Below, piece by piece: positions 26,714 to 34,902 of a DNA stretch of 64,000 bases. How positions within the stretch are numbered: position 1 is the stretch's first letter; each line of letters opens with the position of its first letter. This stretch comes from Paenibacillus sp. SYP-B3998 (GTDB lineage Bacteria > Bacillota > Bacilli > Paenibacillales > NBRC-103111). The notes under the pieces were generated by a model. It did not search any database. It worked only from the letters and a program-made list of their open reading frames with translations, and was not told the DNA's origin. The stretch lies in the NCBI RefSeq assembly GCF_010820665.1, contig NZ_JAAIKC010000004.1, positions 310,001-374,000 on the forward strand. Direction: 5' to 3'. The translations under genes were made by a program, and so were the position numbers.

Positions 26714-27225
26714 CAAACACCTCCTGTTGACTTCGATTGAGGGGTATATCGATACCCTGTAGATGTCCGCTCTGTGCCAGGAGAGGGCGTACCGGACGTT
26801 TCTTGTGAGAAAGATTCTCTTCTTTTTATATCCTTGGCCATGTCAGTTGTGGCTTTGCCGGTATGAACGGAAGCTGGCGTTTTTTGTGTAGTCGCGCTTG
26901 ATTTGTTCATGGCTTCATCAACTTGCGGCGATTTGCTGTTGGGTTGGGCTCCGAAATTATTGCCTAAATTCAAGGAGCCGCTTAGTTCTTTAATATCAAG
27001 CTGATCTAAGCGGAAGGTCAGATTCTCTAGGACGGGCTGATGAATATGTAGGGTATCAATGCGTATTTCAGGACGTTTAGCAGTGAGGCTGGCTATGTGT
27101 TCCTCCAGCAGCTGTAACCGAAGTTCCAATTGCTGAACGGAAGGATTCGGGGCCGTGGGAGAAGATGGCTGCTGCGCTTGGGAAGGGCGTGGAGGAGGTT
27201 TATGTTTCTGAAACCACAATCCCAT
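26713..27225 (-). CDS. GerPC-like spore protein
   Basis: A 170-residue protein with a proline-rich start, a coiled-coil-forming segment (QQLELRLQLLEEHIASL, residues ~29-45), and a central IHQPVLENLTFRLDQLDIKE then LSGSLNLGNNF block that resembles GerPC, the GerP protein with an N-terminal coiled coil. The C-terminal ~70 residues are Ser/Thr/Lys-rich and low complexity. It starts at ATG 27225, six bases after the stop of the preceding gene, and overlaps the following one, so three proteins are made from one message. Confidence 0.72.
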   Translation of the reverse strand: MGLWFQKHKPPPRPSQAQQPSSPTAPNPSVQQLELRLQLLEEHIASLTAKRPEIRIDTLHIHQPVLENLTFRLDQLDIKELSGSLNLGNNFGAQPNSKSPQVDEAMNKSSATTQKTPASVHTGKATTDMAKDIKRRESFSQETSGTPSPGTERTSTGYRYTPQSKSTGGV

Positions 27226-27230
27226 CTTGC

Positions 27231-27449
27231 TCAGCTCTTTCGTTTGGTTTGGAAGACATCCAGGACGTCCTCATCTTGGACAAGATATTTACCGCCTATG
27301 ATTACATTATGTTCGCCCTTCATCTCACCCAATCCCTGATTGCTCTTTAGCGAATGACGCCTCCCGATGATCCGATTCGTACCTTTATTCACACTGGACG
27401 ATTCTGCGATTGCATCGATTTGAATGGATGGAAAGTAGATGCGCACCAT
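27231..27449 (-). CDS. GerP-like small spore protein, copy 4
   Basis: A 72-residue protein with IYFPSIQIDAIAESSSVNKG, SLKSNQGLGEMKGEHN and VQDEDVLDVF, the same three-part pattern as the other three small proteins in this block. ATG 27449 follows GGGAGGG. First gene of the minus-strand unit followed by the GerPC-like and copy 3 genes. Confidence 0.7.
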   Translation of the reverse strand: MVRIYFPSIQIDAIAESSSVNKGTNRIIGRRHSLKSNQGLGEMKGEHNVIIGGKYLVQDEDVLDVFQTKRKS

Positions 27450-27532
27450 TGTTATCCCTCCCGTATCCTTGTTGGTTCCTTCTATTTATATGGGGACAAA
27501 GGGAGTTTCATTTCTATTATTTCATAAACAAA

Positions 27533-27560
27533 TAACGTTCAGCTTCAAAGCTGAACGTTA
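27533..27560 (-). terminator. Terminator overlapping the hsp20 stop codon
   Basis: Palindrome TAACGTTCAGCTT / AAGCTGAACGTTA, whose first bases are the TAA stop of the Hsp20 gene, followed on the minus strand by a T-rich tract. Confidence 0.82.
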
Positions 27561-28001
27561 CGTGAATTGAATCGGAATCTGCTTCTCTCCATCAGGAGGA
27601 GCAAGCGGGATTCGAATGATGAGCAGACCGTTATGATAACGGGCGTGCATCTGCTCGGTAATTGCTCGGCCAGGCAGACGAAGGGTTCTTTCAAAAGACC
27701 CGAAAAACCGCTCTGACAACAGCATTTGTTGATCAAGTACATGATAGGGACGCACGAGCGTCCCACGCATGAGTAACGATTGATCACGGAAAGAGAGCTG
27801 GATCTGTTCGGGTGAGGACAGTCCCGGAACTTCAGCTACAACGACGAGTTCTTGAGGCGTCTCATACATATCGACCCTAGGCCCGGTGAGGGGAATCACA
27901 CTGGCAATATCCTGCCAGAATTCAGGCCCGAGTACATCGCTAGCTTGTGCCGTCAACCCTTTCCAACCTGACTTGGGCGAACGGTTGCCACTTTGATTCA
28001 A
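27558..28001 (-). CDS. Hsp20/alpha-crystallin family protein
   Basis: A 147-residue small heat shock protein. A short N-terminal arm precedes the alpha-crystallin domain: VDMYETPQELVVVAEVPGL, then LLMRGTL, FERTLRLPG and the late MHARYHNGLLIIRIPL (family A-x-x-x-N-G-[LV]-L). It may be a spore-coat member such as CotM/CotP, given its neighbours. The start is TTG (28001-27999) preceded by AGGTGATG; no in-frame ATG serves better. Confidence 0.85.
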   Translation of the reverse strand: MNQSGNRSPKSGWKGLTAQASDVLGPEFWQDIASVIPLTGPRVDMYETPQELVVVAEVPGLSSPEQIQLSFRDQSLLMRGTLVRPYHVLDQQMLLSERFFGSFERTLRLPGRAITEQMHARYHNGLLIIRIPLAPPDGEKQIPIQFT

Positions 28002-28106
28002 CGGGCATCACCTGACTTCTATATGCAAAATAGCGCTAAAAGCTGCTTGCTACTAGCTTATGTAAGCCTGCCTTGGAATATGGCACACCATTCCTCTGTT
28101 AGCCAA

Positions 28107-28397
28107 TCACTGCCGCGGTTGTTGTTCTAATAGCTGCTGCTGTGCCATGCGCACAAGCTCCCGAACCATCGCGCCTCCGATCGGACCGCCGATCTTGCCA
28201 GCGTCCTCAGCGCGCAGCTGCCCGTTATACCCGGGTTGCAGCGGTACGCCTAGCGTTCGGGCTACTTCGTATTTGACCAGATCTGGACGATCTGGGTTAA
28301 CATTGTAGCCTTGATCTTTCATCACTTGCGCCTTGAGTTGTCCCAAGCCCTGTTCGGAACCTGGAACCATCGCACGATTGCTTCTTCTTCGAGCCAT
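28107..28397 (-). CDS. Alpha/beta-type small acid-soluble spore protein
   Basis: A 96-residue SASP that coats spore DNA and protects it from UV and heat. The two conserved parts are visible: KYEVARTLGVPLQPGYNGQL (matching the family's K-x-E-[IV]-A-x-x-x-GV) and EDAGKIGGPIGGAMVRELV. GAGGTGATG precedes ATG 28397. Probably transcribed in the forespore; no promoter was assigned. Confidence 0.93.
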   Translation of the reverse strand: MARRRSNRAMVPGSEQGLGQLKAQVMKDQGYNVNPDRPDLVKYEVARTLGVPLQPGYNGQLRAEDAGKIGGPIGGAMVRELVRMAQQQLLEQQPRQ

Positions 28398-28535
28398 TTT
28401 GGCATCACCTCGTATGGGATAAGATGAGTTAGGTTGCCCATTCTTGACAGAAATAACAACACGAGGCCAGTTGCTTGCGCGAAGAGAATCGTTATTAGCT
28501 GATGAAGAGGAGTAACGTTCAATCTTCTATTGGTG

Positions 28536-28982
28536 TTAATCTTCTTTCGATATATCGGATCCGAAGGTTCGGAATGTAAAGTATTTATGACCTAAATAAT
28601 TACTAATGGTGTAAATGCCATTTCCCACTAAGATGGCGGCATTGTGAAGCAAGTCCGAGCGCAAGGTAGGGATAAGGGAAATCATCGCGCCTGCAAGCAA
28701 CCAACTTGTCCCATACGAGAGACCGTAGCAGCTCAAGATGACGAGAGCGAATTTCCACCAGCTGCTCTGCACACTGACCTTGGAACGGAATGTAAATGTA
28801 CGATTAAGCGTGTAACTGACCATGGCGCCGATGATATTTCCGGTAAAGGTAGACATCCAGTAATTAAGATGCAGGAAGTTAAATAGCACGAAGCTGGCTG
28901 TGAGCCCAACCAACGTATTAAACAGGCCTACAAGTAGGAAACGGCCAAAGCTGCTTGTGATCCAAATTCGAAGTGTGCCCAT
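28536..28982 (-). CDS. GtrA-family membrane protein
   Basis: A 148-residue four-helix membrane protein of the GtrA family, thought to flip or present polyprenyl-phosphate-linked sugars. Helix wording includes FLLVGLFNTLVGLTASFVLF, YWMSTFTGNIIGAMVSYTLN with RTFTFRS, and the late GNGIYTISNYLGHKYFTFR. It starts five bases after the GT2 stop and is certainly coupled to it, the common GtrB-GtrA arrangement. Confidence 0.88.
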   Translation of the reverse strand: MGTLRIWITSSFGRFLLVGLFNTLVGLTASFVLFNFLHLNYWMSTFTGNIIGAMVSYTLNRTFTFRSKVSVQSSWWKFALVILSCYGLSYGTSWLLAGAMISLIPTLRSDLLHNAAILVGNGIYTISNYLGHKYFTFRTFGSDISKED

Positions 28983-28986
28983 CAAG

Positions 28987-29988
28987 TTAGCGGCCTGCCG
29001 ATGAGGCTTGGACAGGTCGTTTCGTTAGTTCCTGCTCGGTTGTTGTCAACTCTTTTTCAATGACGAAGAGCGGACGATGCTTCACTTCTTTGTATATTTT
29101 TCCAATATATTCTCCGATTAATCCTATTGCGAGCAATTGAATCCCCCCGATAAACCAGACGGATAAAATGAGCGATGTCCAACCAGTGACATTAGCCCCC
29201 ATGATTTTACCGATAATCGCATACACCGCTGCCACGACACTAAGAGCAAACAGAAGAAAGCCCATCATGGTGACGAAACGGATCGGCGTGACACTGAACG
29301 ATGTAATGCCATCGAAAGCAAAGGCGAGCATCTTTTTGAACGGATATTTCGATTCTCCAGCGAAGCGTTCTTTGCGGTCATAGTAGACCTTGGTCGATGG
29401 GAAGCCAAGCAAAGGCACCATGCCGCGAAGAAAGAGATTTACCTCCTGGAATTTCTCAAGCTGATCTAGCGTGCGACGGCTCATCAAGCGGAAGTCTGCG
29501 TGATTGTAGTGAATTTTCACACCCATTGAAGTCATCAGCTTATAAAAACCTTGGGCGGTCGCCCGTTTAAAGAAAGTATCCGCAGAGCGGTCTTGCCTTA
29601 CGCCATAAACGACATCATAGCCTTCATGGAATTTCACGATAAACTCACGAATCGCCTGCAGATCATCCTGCAAATCGGCATCGATCGACACCACGCAATC
29701 CGAGTATGATTTAGCTTTCATAAGCCCTGCCAGCAGTGCGCTTTGATGTCCGGCATTCCGGGCCAGCTTAAGACCGGTTACGAATGTATTGGAAGCATGG
29801 AAGCGTTCGATTAGCTCCCAGGTAGCATCTTTACTACCATCATCTACAAGCAGCATCGTGCTTGCATTTGAAATTAAATGATCCTGTATGAAAGAATTGA
29901 GTACGCCGCTGAGTTGGAAAATCGTTTCCGGCAATACTTCTTCTTCGTTGTAACAGGGGACCACAATGGTTAAAACGGGAGTAGCCAC
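28987..29988 (-). CDS. GT2 polyprenyl-phosphate glycosyltransferase (GtrB/DPM1-like)
   Basis: A 333-residue membrane glycosyltransferase expected to load a sugar onto polyprenyl phosphate. N-terminal VVPCYNEEEVLPET, nucleotide-binding DDGSKDATW, and DADLQDD, followed by LxRNAGHQSALLAGL wording, are standard for this group. Two C-terminal helices (FVTMMGFLLFALSVVAAVYA and LSVWFIGGIQLLAIGLIGEY) anchor it. I set the start at GTG 29988, which has GACGAGG upstream; a TTG at 30027 has no ribosome site. Partner is the GtrA protein just downstream, and the divergent mannosyltransferase-like gene may use the lipid sugar. Confidence 0.88.
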   Translation of the reverse strand: MATPVLTIVVPCYNEEEVLPETIFQLSGVLNSFIQDHLISNASTMLLVDDGSKDATWELIERFHASNTFVTGLKLARNAGHQSALLAGLMKAKSYSDCVVSIDADLQDDLQAIREFIVKFHEGYDVVYGVRQDRSADTFFKRATAQGFYKLMTSMGVKIHYNHADFRLMSRRTLDQLEKFQEVNLFLRGMVPLLGFPSTKVYYDRKERFAGESKYPFKKMLAFAFDGITSFSVTPIRFVTMMGFLLFALSVVAAVYAIIGKIMGANVTGWTSLILSVWFIGGIQLLAIGLIGEYIGKIYKEVKHRPLFVIEKELTTTEQELTKRPVQASSAGR

Positions 29989-30170
29989 AATGCCTCGTCT
30001 CCATCCTGAAAAGGGAATAACTTGCAAAAAAAATGTTCAAGCCTAATTATAGCTTAAAGTAATCACAATATTAATACTTCTTTACAAACCCTTAACTTGG
30101 TATGAAAGGATAATTCCTGTAGATTGACAGAGAGGAGCTTATAAAAGTTAGTTAGGAAAAGGTGGAAGTC

Positions 30171-31430
30171 ATGAAAACGGAAATGAACAAGAGGCAAATT
30201 CCGGTTCGAATTATTTTTTCGATCGTGCTGCTTGTGTTAATTAGCCGAGCCTTGCTGTTATTTACTGGTTACTTGGGTATGAATTTATTTAGCCAGTTTT
30301 CGGCGGTGCCAACCTACCAGCAGCATGCACCCGGGAGCCTGTCCGAATGGACGCTCAAGCTTCCTCAGGAATTGACTAGCACGAAGAAGCTAGAACTAGA
30401 GGATTTCATTAAGTTCGATACATACTCTTATCTGAAAATTGCGGCCGAAGGTTATGATCAGTACCGGATGGGGGAGGCGCATACAGCAGCAAATTGGGTG
30501 TTTTTTCCTCTGTATCCGCTCTTGATTTATTTGGTTGGTAAAGTTTTATGGATAAATCCAGCTATCATTGGCATGATCTTATCCAATTTATGCTTAATTG
30601 CCGCATTTGTGTACATGTACTTTATTGCTTTACAGCGCGGACTTAACGAACGCCAGGCACGAGCTGTTTTGCTGTTAGCTATCTGTTATCCAGCCTCGTT
30701 GTATTATTCTGTGCCATATACGGAAAGTTTGTTCTTGCTTCTATCAGCAGCATCGATTTATTACGCTGGGAATAAGCAGTATGCATGGGCATTTATTGCG
30801 GCCAGTTTATCAACAGTCACGAGGGTACCGGGTTTTGTGAATCTTTTCTTTGTCATAGGGACCATAGGTTTAAATGAAGGGTTGAAGTGGTCTTGGCGTT
30901 ATGTTAAATGGGGAGCTTATAGTTTACTTTCCCTCGTCCCGATGGGCATTTTCTTGTTGCACATGAAAATTGTGTCAGGGGATGCACTCGCCCCTTTTCA
31001 TGAACAAAGCTTACATTGGTTCAGGTATACGACGCAGCCTTTCAAAAATTATATCGGTTATTTACAGCAGCCGTATTTCAACACTTCGGATGGTTGGGAT
31101 AACGGCTTTATTGCATTTACGCTTTCTACAGCCCTATTTCTTGTCTTTATCGTGTATTTCATTATGCATGTGAAGCGAATGTTGCGTGAGCGTCACGAGT
31201 TGTTGTTTTTCGTGTATGGCGTGCTGCTCATCGTTATCCCATTTTCCAGTCAACCGCTTTTTCTTGTTAGCGTGGTTCGTTATATGATGGTGAGTCTCCC
31301 GTTATACTATTATATCGTGACACTAACAAGCAAATGGGAGAGCGCACGCTTGTTTTATATCATGTTGTTTATGATCCTTCAGGTGATCATGACCATCGGT
31401 TATTTTAACGGCTACTACTTCGTTATTTAA
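30171..31430 (+). CDS. GT-C membrane mannosyltransferase-like protein
   Basis: A 419-residue polytopic protein (about nine to ten helices) resembling the PIG-V/GT-C mannosyltransferases that use polyprenyl-phosphate sugars. The first extracellular loop contains FDTYSYLKIAAEGYD, a D-x-x-x-Y motif after the first helix, then AANWVFFPLYPLLIYLVG. ATG 30171 follows AGGTGG; a GTG at 30162 is in frame. It is divergent from the GT2/GtrA pair. Donor and acceptor are unknown. Confidence 0.78.
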   Translation: MKTEMNKRQIPVRIIFSIVLLVLISRALLLFTGYLGMNLFSQFSAVPTYQQHAPGSLSEWTLKLPQELTSTKKLELEDFIKFDTYSYLKIAAEGYDQYRMGEAHTAANWVFFPLYPLLIYLVGKVLWINPAIIGMILSNLCLIAAFVYMYFIALQRGLNERQARAVLLLAICYPASLYYSVPYTESLFLLLSAASIYYAGNKQYAWAFIAASLSTVTRVPGFVNLFFVIGTIGLNEGLKWSWRYVKWGAYSLLSLVPMGIFLLHMKIVSGDALAPFHEQSLHWFRYTTQPFKNYIGYLQQPYFNTSDGWDNGFIAFTLSTALFLVFIVYFIMHVKRMLRERHELLFFVYGVLLIVIPFSSQPLFLVSVVRYMMVSLPLYYYIVTLTSKWESARLFYIMLFMILQVIMTIGYFNGYYFVI

Positions 31431-31445
31431 GCATTTCTATGTAAA

Positions 31446-31486
31446 CAAACGGCTGGGACGACATTCATCGCCTCAGCCGTTTTTAT
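31446..31486. terminator. Terminator between convergent genes
   Basis: AAACGGCTG pairs with CAGCCGTTT around a 20-base loop; T tract on the plus strand, weaker on the minus strand. Confidence 0.82.
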
Positions 31487-31491
31487 AATGA

Positions 31492-31599
31492 TTACCAGCC
31501 AAATCCGAAAGTACTAAGAACGATAACTAAGAGGATGTATAAAACGAGGACTACAGCTGTGCTGGTGTAACCTACATTTGTTCCGCAACCACAACTCAT
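31492..31599 (-). CDS. YjcZ-type sporulation mini-protein
   Basis: A 35-residue peptide: MSCGCGTNVGYTSTAVVLVL is its start, followed by a hydrophobic helix and FGFGW at the C-terminus, preceded by GGGAGGGATT before ATG 31599. The Cys-Gly-rich head with a single membrane helix is the pattern of the YjcZ family of tiny sporulation-associated proteins. It is too short for most gene finders. Function unknown. Confidence 0.82.
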   Translation of the reverse strand: MSCGCGTNVGYTSTAVVLVLYILLVIVLSTFGFGW

Positions 31600-31715
31600 G
31601 CTAATCCCTCCCTTCACAAGATTACTATATGTCACCCATCTAGCCGGAGTATGGATGGATGCCCTATTCCTACAAAATTATTAGTCAACGTGTCCACCTG
31701 ACGCATGCCTAAGTA

Positions 31716-31764
31716 CAAAAAAACACTTCCCCCTCTCCATGAGTTTCATGGTTGGAAAGTGTTT
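31716..31764 (-). terminator. Terminator of the ArsR gene
   Basis: Hairpin of AAACACTTTCC / GGAAGTGTTT on the minus strand with an inner CCATGA/TCATGG pair, followed by seven T; it begins at the ArsR stop codon. Confidence 0.82.
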
Positions 31765-32068
31765 AGGTGTGCACTAATGGCAAGATGGTATCCAGAAGTC
31801 CTGGAAACCTGGCTTGCAGGTCTTCTCTGCGAAGGGAAGTATATCGTTGAGTCCCTTCGATGCGCGTGTGAACCAAGCCCGATTCACGCAATACCTTGAG
31901 ATGATGAGAAAGGGTAGACTTAGGTATATCGCTTTCAATCGCTCCGCAGAACAGTTCACCATGGTCATGGAGACGTTTAATCACTCTAAGGCGTATTTCG
32001 TCACTTAAGGCATGTAGGATAGCGGATAATTCGAGATCATTTCTAGCAGGATGGAAGAGAGGTCTCAT
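31763..32068 (-). CDS. ArsR-family winged-helix regulator
   Basis: A 101-residue ArsR-type DNA-binding repressor: ILHALSDEIRLRVIKRL, the recognition helix STLSHHLKVLRESGLV and the wing IEGTQRYTSLRREDL. There is a single Cys (ELFCGAI) in the position of the classic metal box but no CxC pair, so a metal sensor role is not supported. I prefer ATG 32068 (AGGTG ten bases upstream) over ATG 32077. Its target is unclear; neighbours are a mini-protein and an unrelated LysR gene. Confidence 0.85.
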   Translation of the reverse strand: MRPLFHPARNDLELSAILHALSDEIRLRVIKRLHDHGELFCGAIESDIPKSTLSHHLKVLRESGLVHTRIEGTQRYTSLRREDLQARFPGLLDTILPLVHT

Positions 32069-32255
32069 TGAAGGCATTCACCTGCCTGTGTATAATGTAA
32101 ACGCTAAAAATAACTATAGCATATTTTGTAACGGGATGTAATGAGTGGAGACCCAGCAGAAGGCGAAAGCAATTTGAACTGAAAAGTTTTTGTTGCTTGA
32201 TCAATCGAGCTTAAAGCGGTGATGATAAGAATGATCCACTGATTTTAATCAGCGA

Positions 32256-33119
32256 TCACCACGATTCTGTATGAGGCAGCGTTTCGATAAAAGCGCGTAA
32301 AGCGCTGCTGACAAACGAGTCTTTTCGCATAATGAATTCGGTTTTCATATGACTGAATGAATCGGGGATTGCATGTGTGCGGACGAGGCCTTCGGCCTCT
32401 TGTTTATGAATGACGGTTTTGGGCAAAAGTGAAATGCCCAGTCCCGCTGACACGCCCCCAATAATCGCTTCAAGCATGCCGAATTCCATGATGATCGATT
32501 GCGTTAAGCCGCTGGAGCGCAGCCACTGCTCAAGAACATCACGATAGGAGCATCCTGAGTTCAGCACGAGGATCGGTCTTGTTACGGCCTCCTCCAGCGT
32601 CGTTACCGAAGCGGTAGAGACGATAACGAGCTCTTCATCAAAAGCGGGAATGGACCGCAGTTCGGGGTGATCGCATTGGCATCCAATGAAGGCGGCATCC
32701 AGTTCATAATGGAGTACTTTTTCCATTAAAAATTGCGTGCTGCCGGTTGTTAAAGACAAAAGCACATGGGGATGCTGCTCATAGTATGAGGCTAGCAGCT
32801 TGGGAAGCCGGACGGCAGCTGCTGTTTGTGTGGACCCGATCATAAGCGGACCGCTTGGCTCGCTAGAGGAGGAGAGGGCTTTGGTTGCCTCATCCAGAAG
32901 TCCCACGATTCTGTCTGTGTAAGCAAGCAATGTTTTACCACTTAAGGAGAGCGTCATGCCCCGGTTGTGGCGGAAAAAAAGTACGGTACCCAGTTCTGAC
33001 TCCAGTTGTTGAATGCGAGCTGTCACATTGGATTGAACATAACCTAACCGCAAAGCAGCTTTGGTAATCGAGCCCTCGCGAGCAACCATTTGAAATACGC
33101 GTAAATCTGCGCTTTCCAT
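32256..33119 (-). CDS. LysR-family regulator
   Basis: A 287-residue LysR-type regulator, with the N-terminal winged helix (FQMVAREGSITKAALRLGYVQ, shown here as the HTH core at ~9-29, then ARIQQLESELG) and an effector-binding domain. Start 33119 has GGAGG nine bases upstream. It is divergent from a DMT-family exporter with an inverted repeat in between, the usual layout in which a LysR protein controls the adjacent exporter. Effector unknown. Confidence 0.88.
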   Translation of the reverse strand: MESADLRVFQMVAREGSITKAALRLGYVQSNVTARIQQLESELGTVLFFRHNRGMTLSLSGKTLLAYTDRIVGLLDEATKALSSSSEPSGPLMIGSTQTAAAVRLPKLLASYYEQHPHVLLSLTTGSTQFLMEKVLHYELDAAFIGCQCDHPELRSIPAFDEELVIVSTASVTTLEEAVTRPILVLNSGCSYRDVLEQWLRSSGLTQSIIMEFGMLEAIIGGVSAGLGISLLPKTVIHKQEAEGLVRTHAIPDSFSHMKTEFIMRKDSFVSSALRAFIETLPHTESW

Positions 33120-33141
33120 AGAAATAAGCCTCCATCTGTTC

Positions 33142-33170
33142 GATATCAAATGAACTTTCGTTTTGGTATC
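33142..33170. promoter_or_regulatory. Candidate LysR operator
   Basis: GATATCAAAT and TTTTGGTATC form an 8-of-10 inverted repeat with nine bases between, located between the divergent LysR and DMT genes. Position and symmetry suit a LysR site; no binding evidence exists. Confidence 0.45.
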
Positions 33171-33266
33171 ACATTTTATGATAGCAAGTATCTTTAACAA
33201 TCATTATACAGAAAACCTTGCCTTCTCTACAATGAAACTACCAGAATAGTTAAGCGGAGGGTTATG

Positions 33267-34160
33267 ATGAATAAATTCAAGTATATCAGCCTTATACTTA
33301 TGACAACATTTTTAATGGGGATTGCATTTCCAGTTGGTAAGCTTGGCATGTCTTATGCACCACCTTTTTTTCTGATGGGTATCCGCTTTGTACTGGCTGG
33401 AGGATTGCTGGCAATCATCGTTGCCAGAAGACCTCGACCTCACGGCGTAAAGCAGTGGCTGCAGGCAGCTGTGATCGGTTTATTTCAATCGGCGGGTGTA
33501 ATGGGCTGCGCTTACTATAGCATGCGCTGGATTACATCAGGCGAATCTTCCATTATCACCTGTACGAACCCGCTGCTTGTGATTGTGCTCGGCACCTTAC
33601 TCACCGGTGCTTCGTATCGTGGCCGTCAATGGCTGGGCGTGGGTGTTGGCTTTGTCGGTGTCCTCTTTACTTTCGGTCTCCATATGAGCATCGAGCCGGG
33701 CACCTTCATTAGCTTTGCAGGAGCGCTCTGCTTCGCATCAGCAACTTTGCTCATTAAGCGATGGGGTCCAGCTTTCGATATGACCGTACTTGCCGCTTAT
33801 CAAATGATTGCTGGTGGTATTGGACTGTTTCTATTAAGTTCGTTTACGGAACATCCTTACTTTATCTTTAGTGGAACTTCGGTCATCATTGTGCTTTGGT
33901 TGGCGGTTATGGGCTCGATTGTTCAGTTCTCCGTTTGGTTTTACCTACTCCGCAATGGAGATCCGGCTAGAACAAGTGCGTTTTTGTTTCTAGTACCGCT
34001 ATTCGGTGTTATTTCTAGTTGGCTGCTGCTGGGCGAAAAGGTGCAGTGGGAGGTAGGAGTCGGAGGAGCCTTCATTTGTGTAGGTATTTTTCTAGTTAAC
34101 TGGGAGGGGAAAGCTAAGGCTAAAGCACGGATAAGAAAGGGACCGGCCTTGGAGGGCTAA
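33267..34160 (+). CDS. EamA/DMT-family transporter
   Basis: A 297-residue membrane protein of about ten helices made of two EamA repeats: the first with GIAFPVGKLGMSYAPP and FFLMGIRFVLAGG, the second with AYQMIAGGIGLFLL and FLFLVPLFGVISSWLLLGE. Probably exports a small metabolite such as an amino acid. ATG 33267 is used because its spacing to GGAGGG is better than the adjacent ATG 33264. Divergent to the LysR gene that probably controls it. Confidence 0.88.
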   Translation: MNKFKYISLILMTTFLMGIAFPVGKLGMSYAPPFFLMGIRFVLAGGLLAIIVARRPRPHGVKQWLQAAVIGLFQSAGVMGCAYYSMRWITSGESSIITCTNPLLVIVLGTLLTGASYRGRQWLGVGVGFVGVLFTFGLHMSIEPGTFISFAGALCFASATLLIKRWGPAFDMTVLAAYQMIAGGIGLFLLSSFTEHPYFIFSGTSVIIVLWLAVMGSIVQFSVWFYLLRNGDPARTSAFLFLVPLFGVISSWLLLGEKVQWEVGVGGAFICVGIFLVNWEGKAKAKARIRKGPALEG

Positions 34161-34262
34161 GGGAGATGAATCGTTAGAGGAGGGCTCAAGTTTCCCATTT
34201 GAACGGAGGTCATGTAAAATAGTTGTTATACGAACCATGATCAAAAAGGGGAATTCATTCAT

Positions 34263-34901
34263 ATGCGTGTACTTATCATGACAGCTGTAGAGGTCGAGAG
34301 GGATGCTGTTTTGCGCGGGCTTGGAAGCGATAAACGATTCGAAGTGGCTTTAGCGGGCGTAGGTCTCGTAGCCGCAGCCGTTAGCGCAGCGACAATATTG
34401 GCAGCGGCTGAGTACGATTTGGTCGTCATCGCAGGTATCGCTGGAGGCTTCAAAGAGCGAGCAGAAGTGGGCTCGCTCGTCGTGGCTAGCGAGATTATCG
34501 CCGCCGATCTCGGCGTGCAAACGCTGGAGGGCTTTAGCAGTTTAGACGAGCTGGGCTTCGGCTCGACACGCGTTGATGTAGCCACTGATTTGGCAGCAAG
34601 TGTTACGGAAGCACTGCTCACCGCAGGGCTGCATGCACAGGCGGGGCCGGTGCTCACTGTTGCGACCGCGACAGGGACGGCAGCTACCGCAGATGAACTG
34701 TCTTCACGCGTGCCGGGAGCAGCTGCCGAAGCCATGGAAGGATTTGGCATTGCCAGTGCCGCAAAGAGGCATGGCATACCATTATTAGAAATTCGCGCGA
34801 TTTCGAACGCGGTTGGTCCAAGGGACCGTGACGCATGGCGGATCGGAGATGCTTTGAAAGCTTTAGAAGCAGCAAGTACAGTCTTAGCGGAGGTGCTTTA
34901 A
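34263..34901 (+). CDS. mqnB: Futalosine hydrolase
   Basis: Cleaves futalosine to dehypoxanthine futalosine and hypoxanthine in the alternative menaquinone pathway; nucleoside phosphorylase/hydrolase fold. The 212-residue protein shows MTAVEVERDAVLRGL, GVGLVAAAVSAATIL, VVIAGIAGGFKERA, GSLVVASEIIAADLG and the active-site region EAMEGFGIASAAKRHGIPLLEIRAISN with the acidic EGF motif. It is followed one base later by mqnD, strongly supporting the call. The region is noticeably richer in GC and alanine codons than its neighbours. Confidence 0.92.
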   Translation: MRVLIMTAVEVERDAVLRGLGSDKRFEVALAGVGLVAAAVSAATILAAAEYDLVVIAGIAGGFKERAEVGSLVVASEIIAADLGVQTLEGFSSLDELGFGSTRVDVATDLAASVTEALLTAGLHAQAGPVLTVATATGTAATADELSSRVPGAAAEAMEGFGIASAAKRHGIPLLEIRAISNAVGPRDRDAWRIGDALKALEAASTVLAEVL

Positions 34902-34902
34902 T

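Noticed and set aside
34259-34777. Minus-strand Ala/Ser-rich frame of 172 codons opposite mqnB
   Set aside because: Its low-complexity Ala/Ser/Thr makeup is the reverse reading of Ala-rich mqnB codons; mqnB is well supported.
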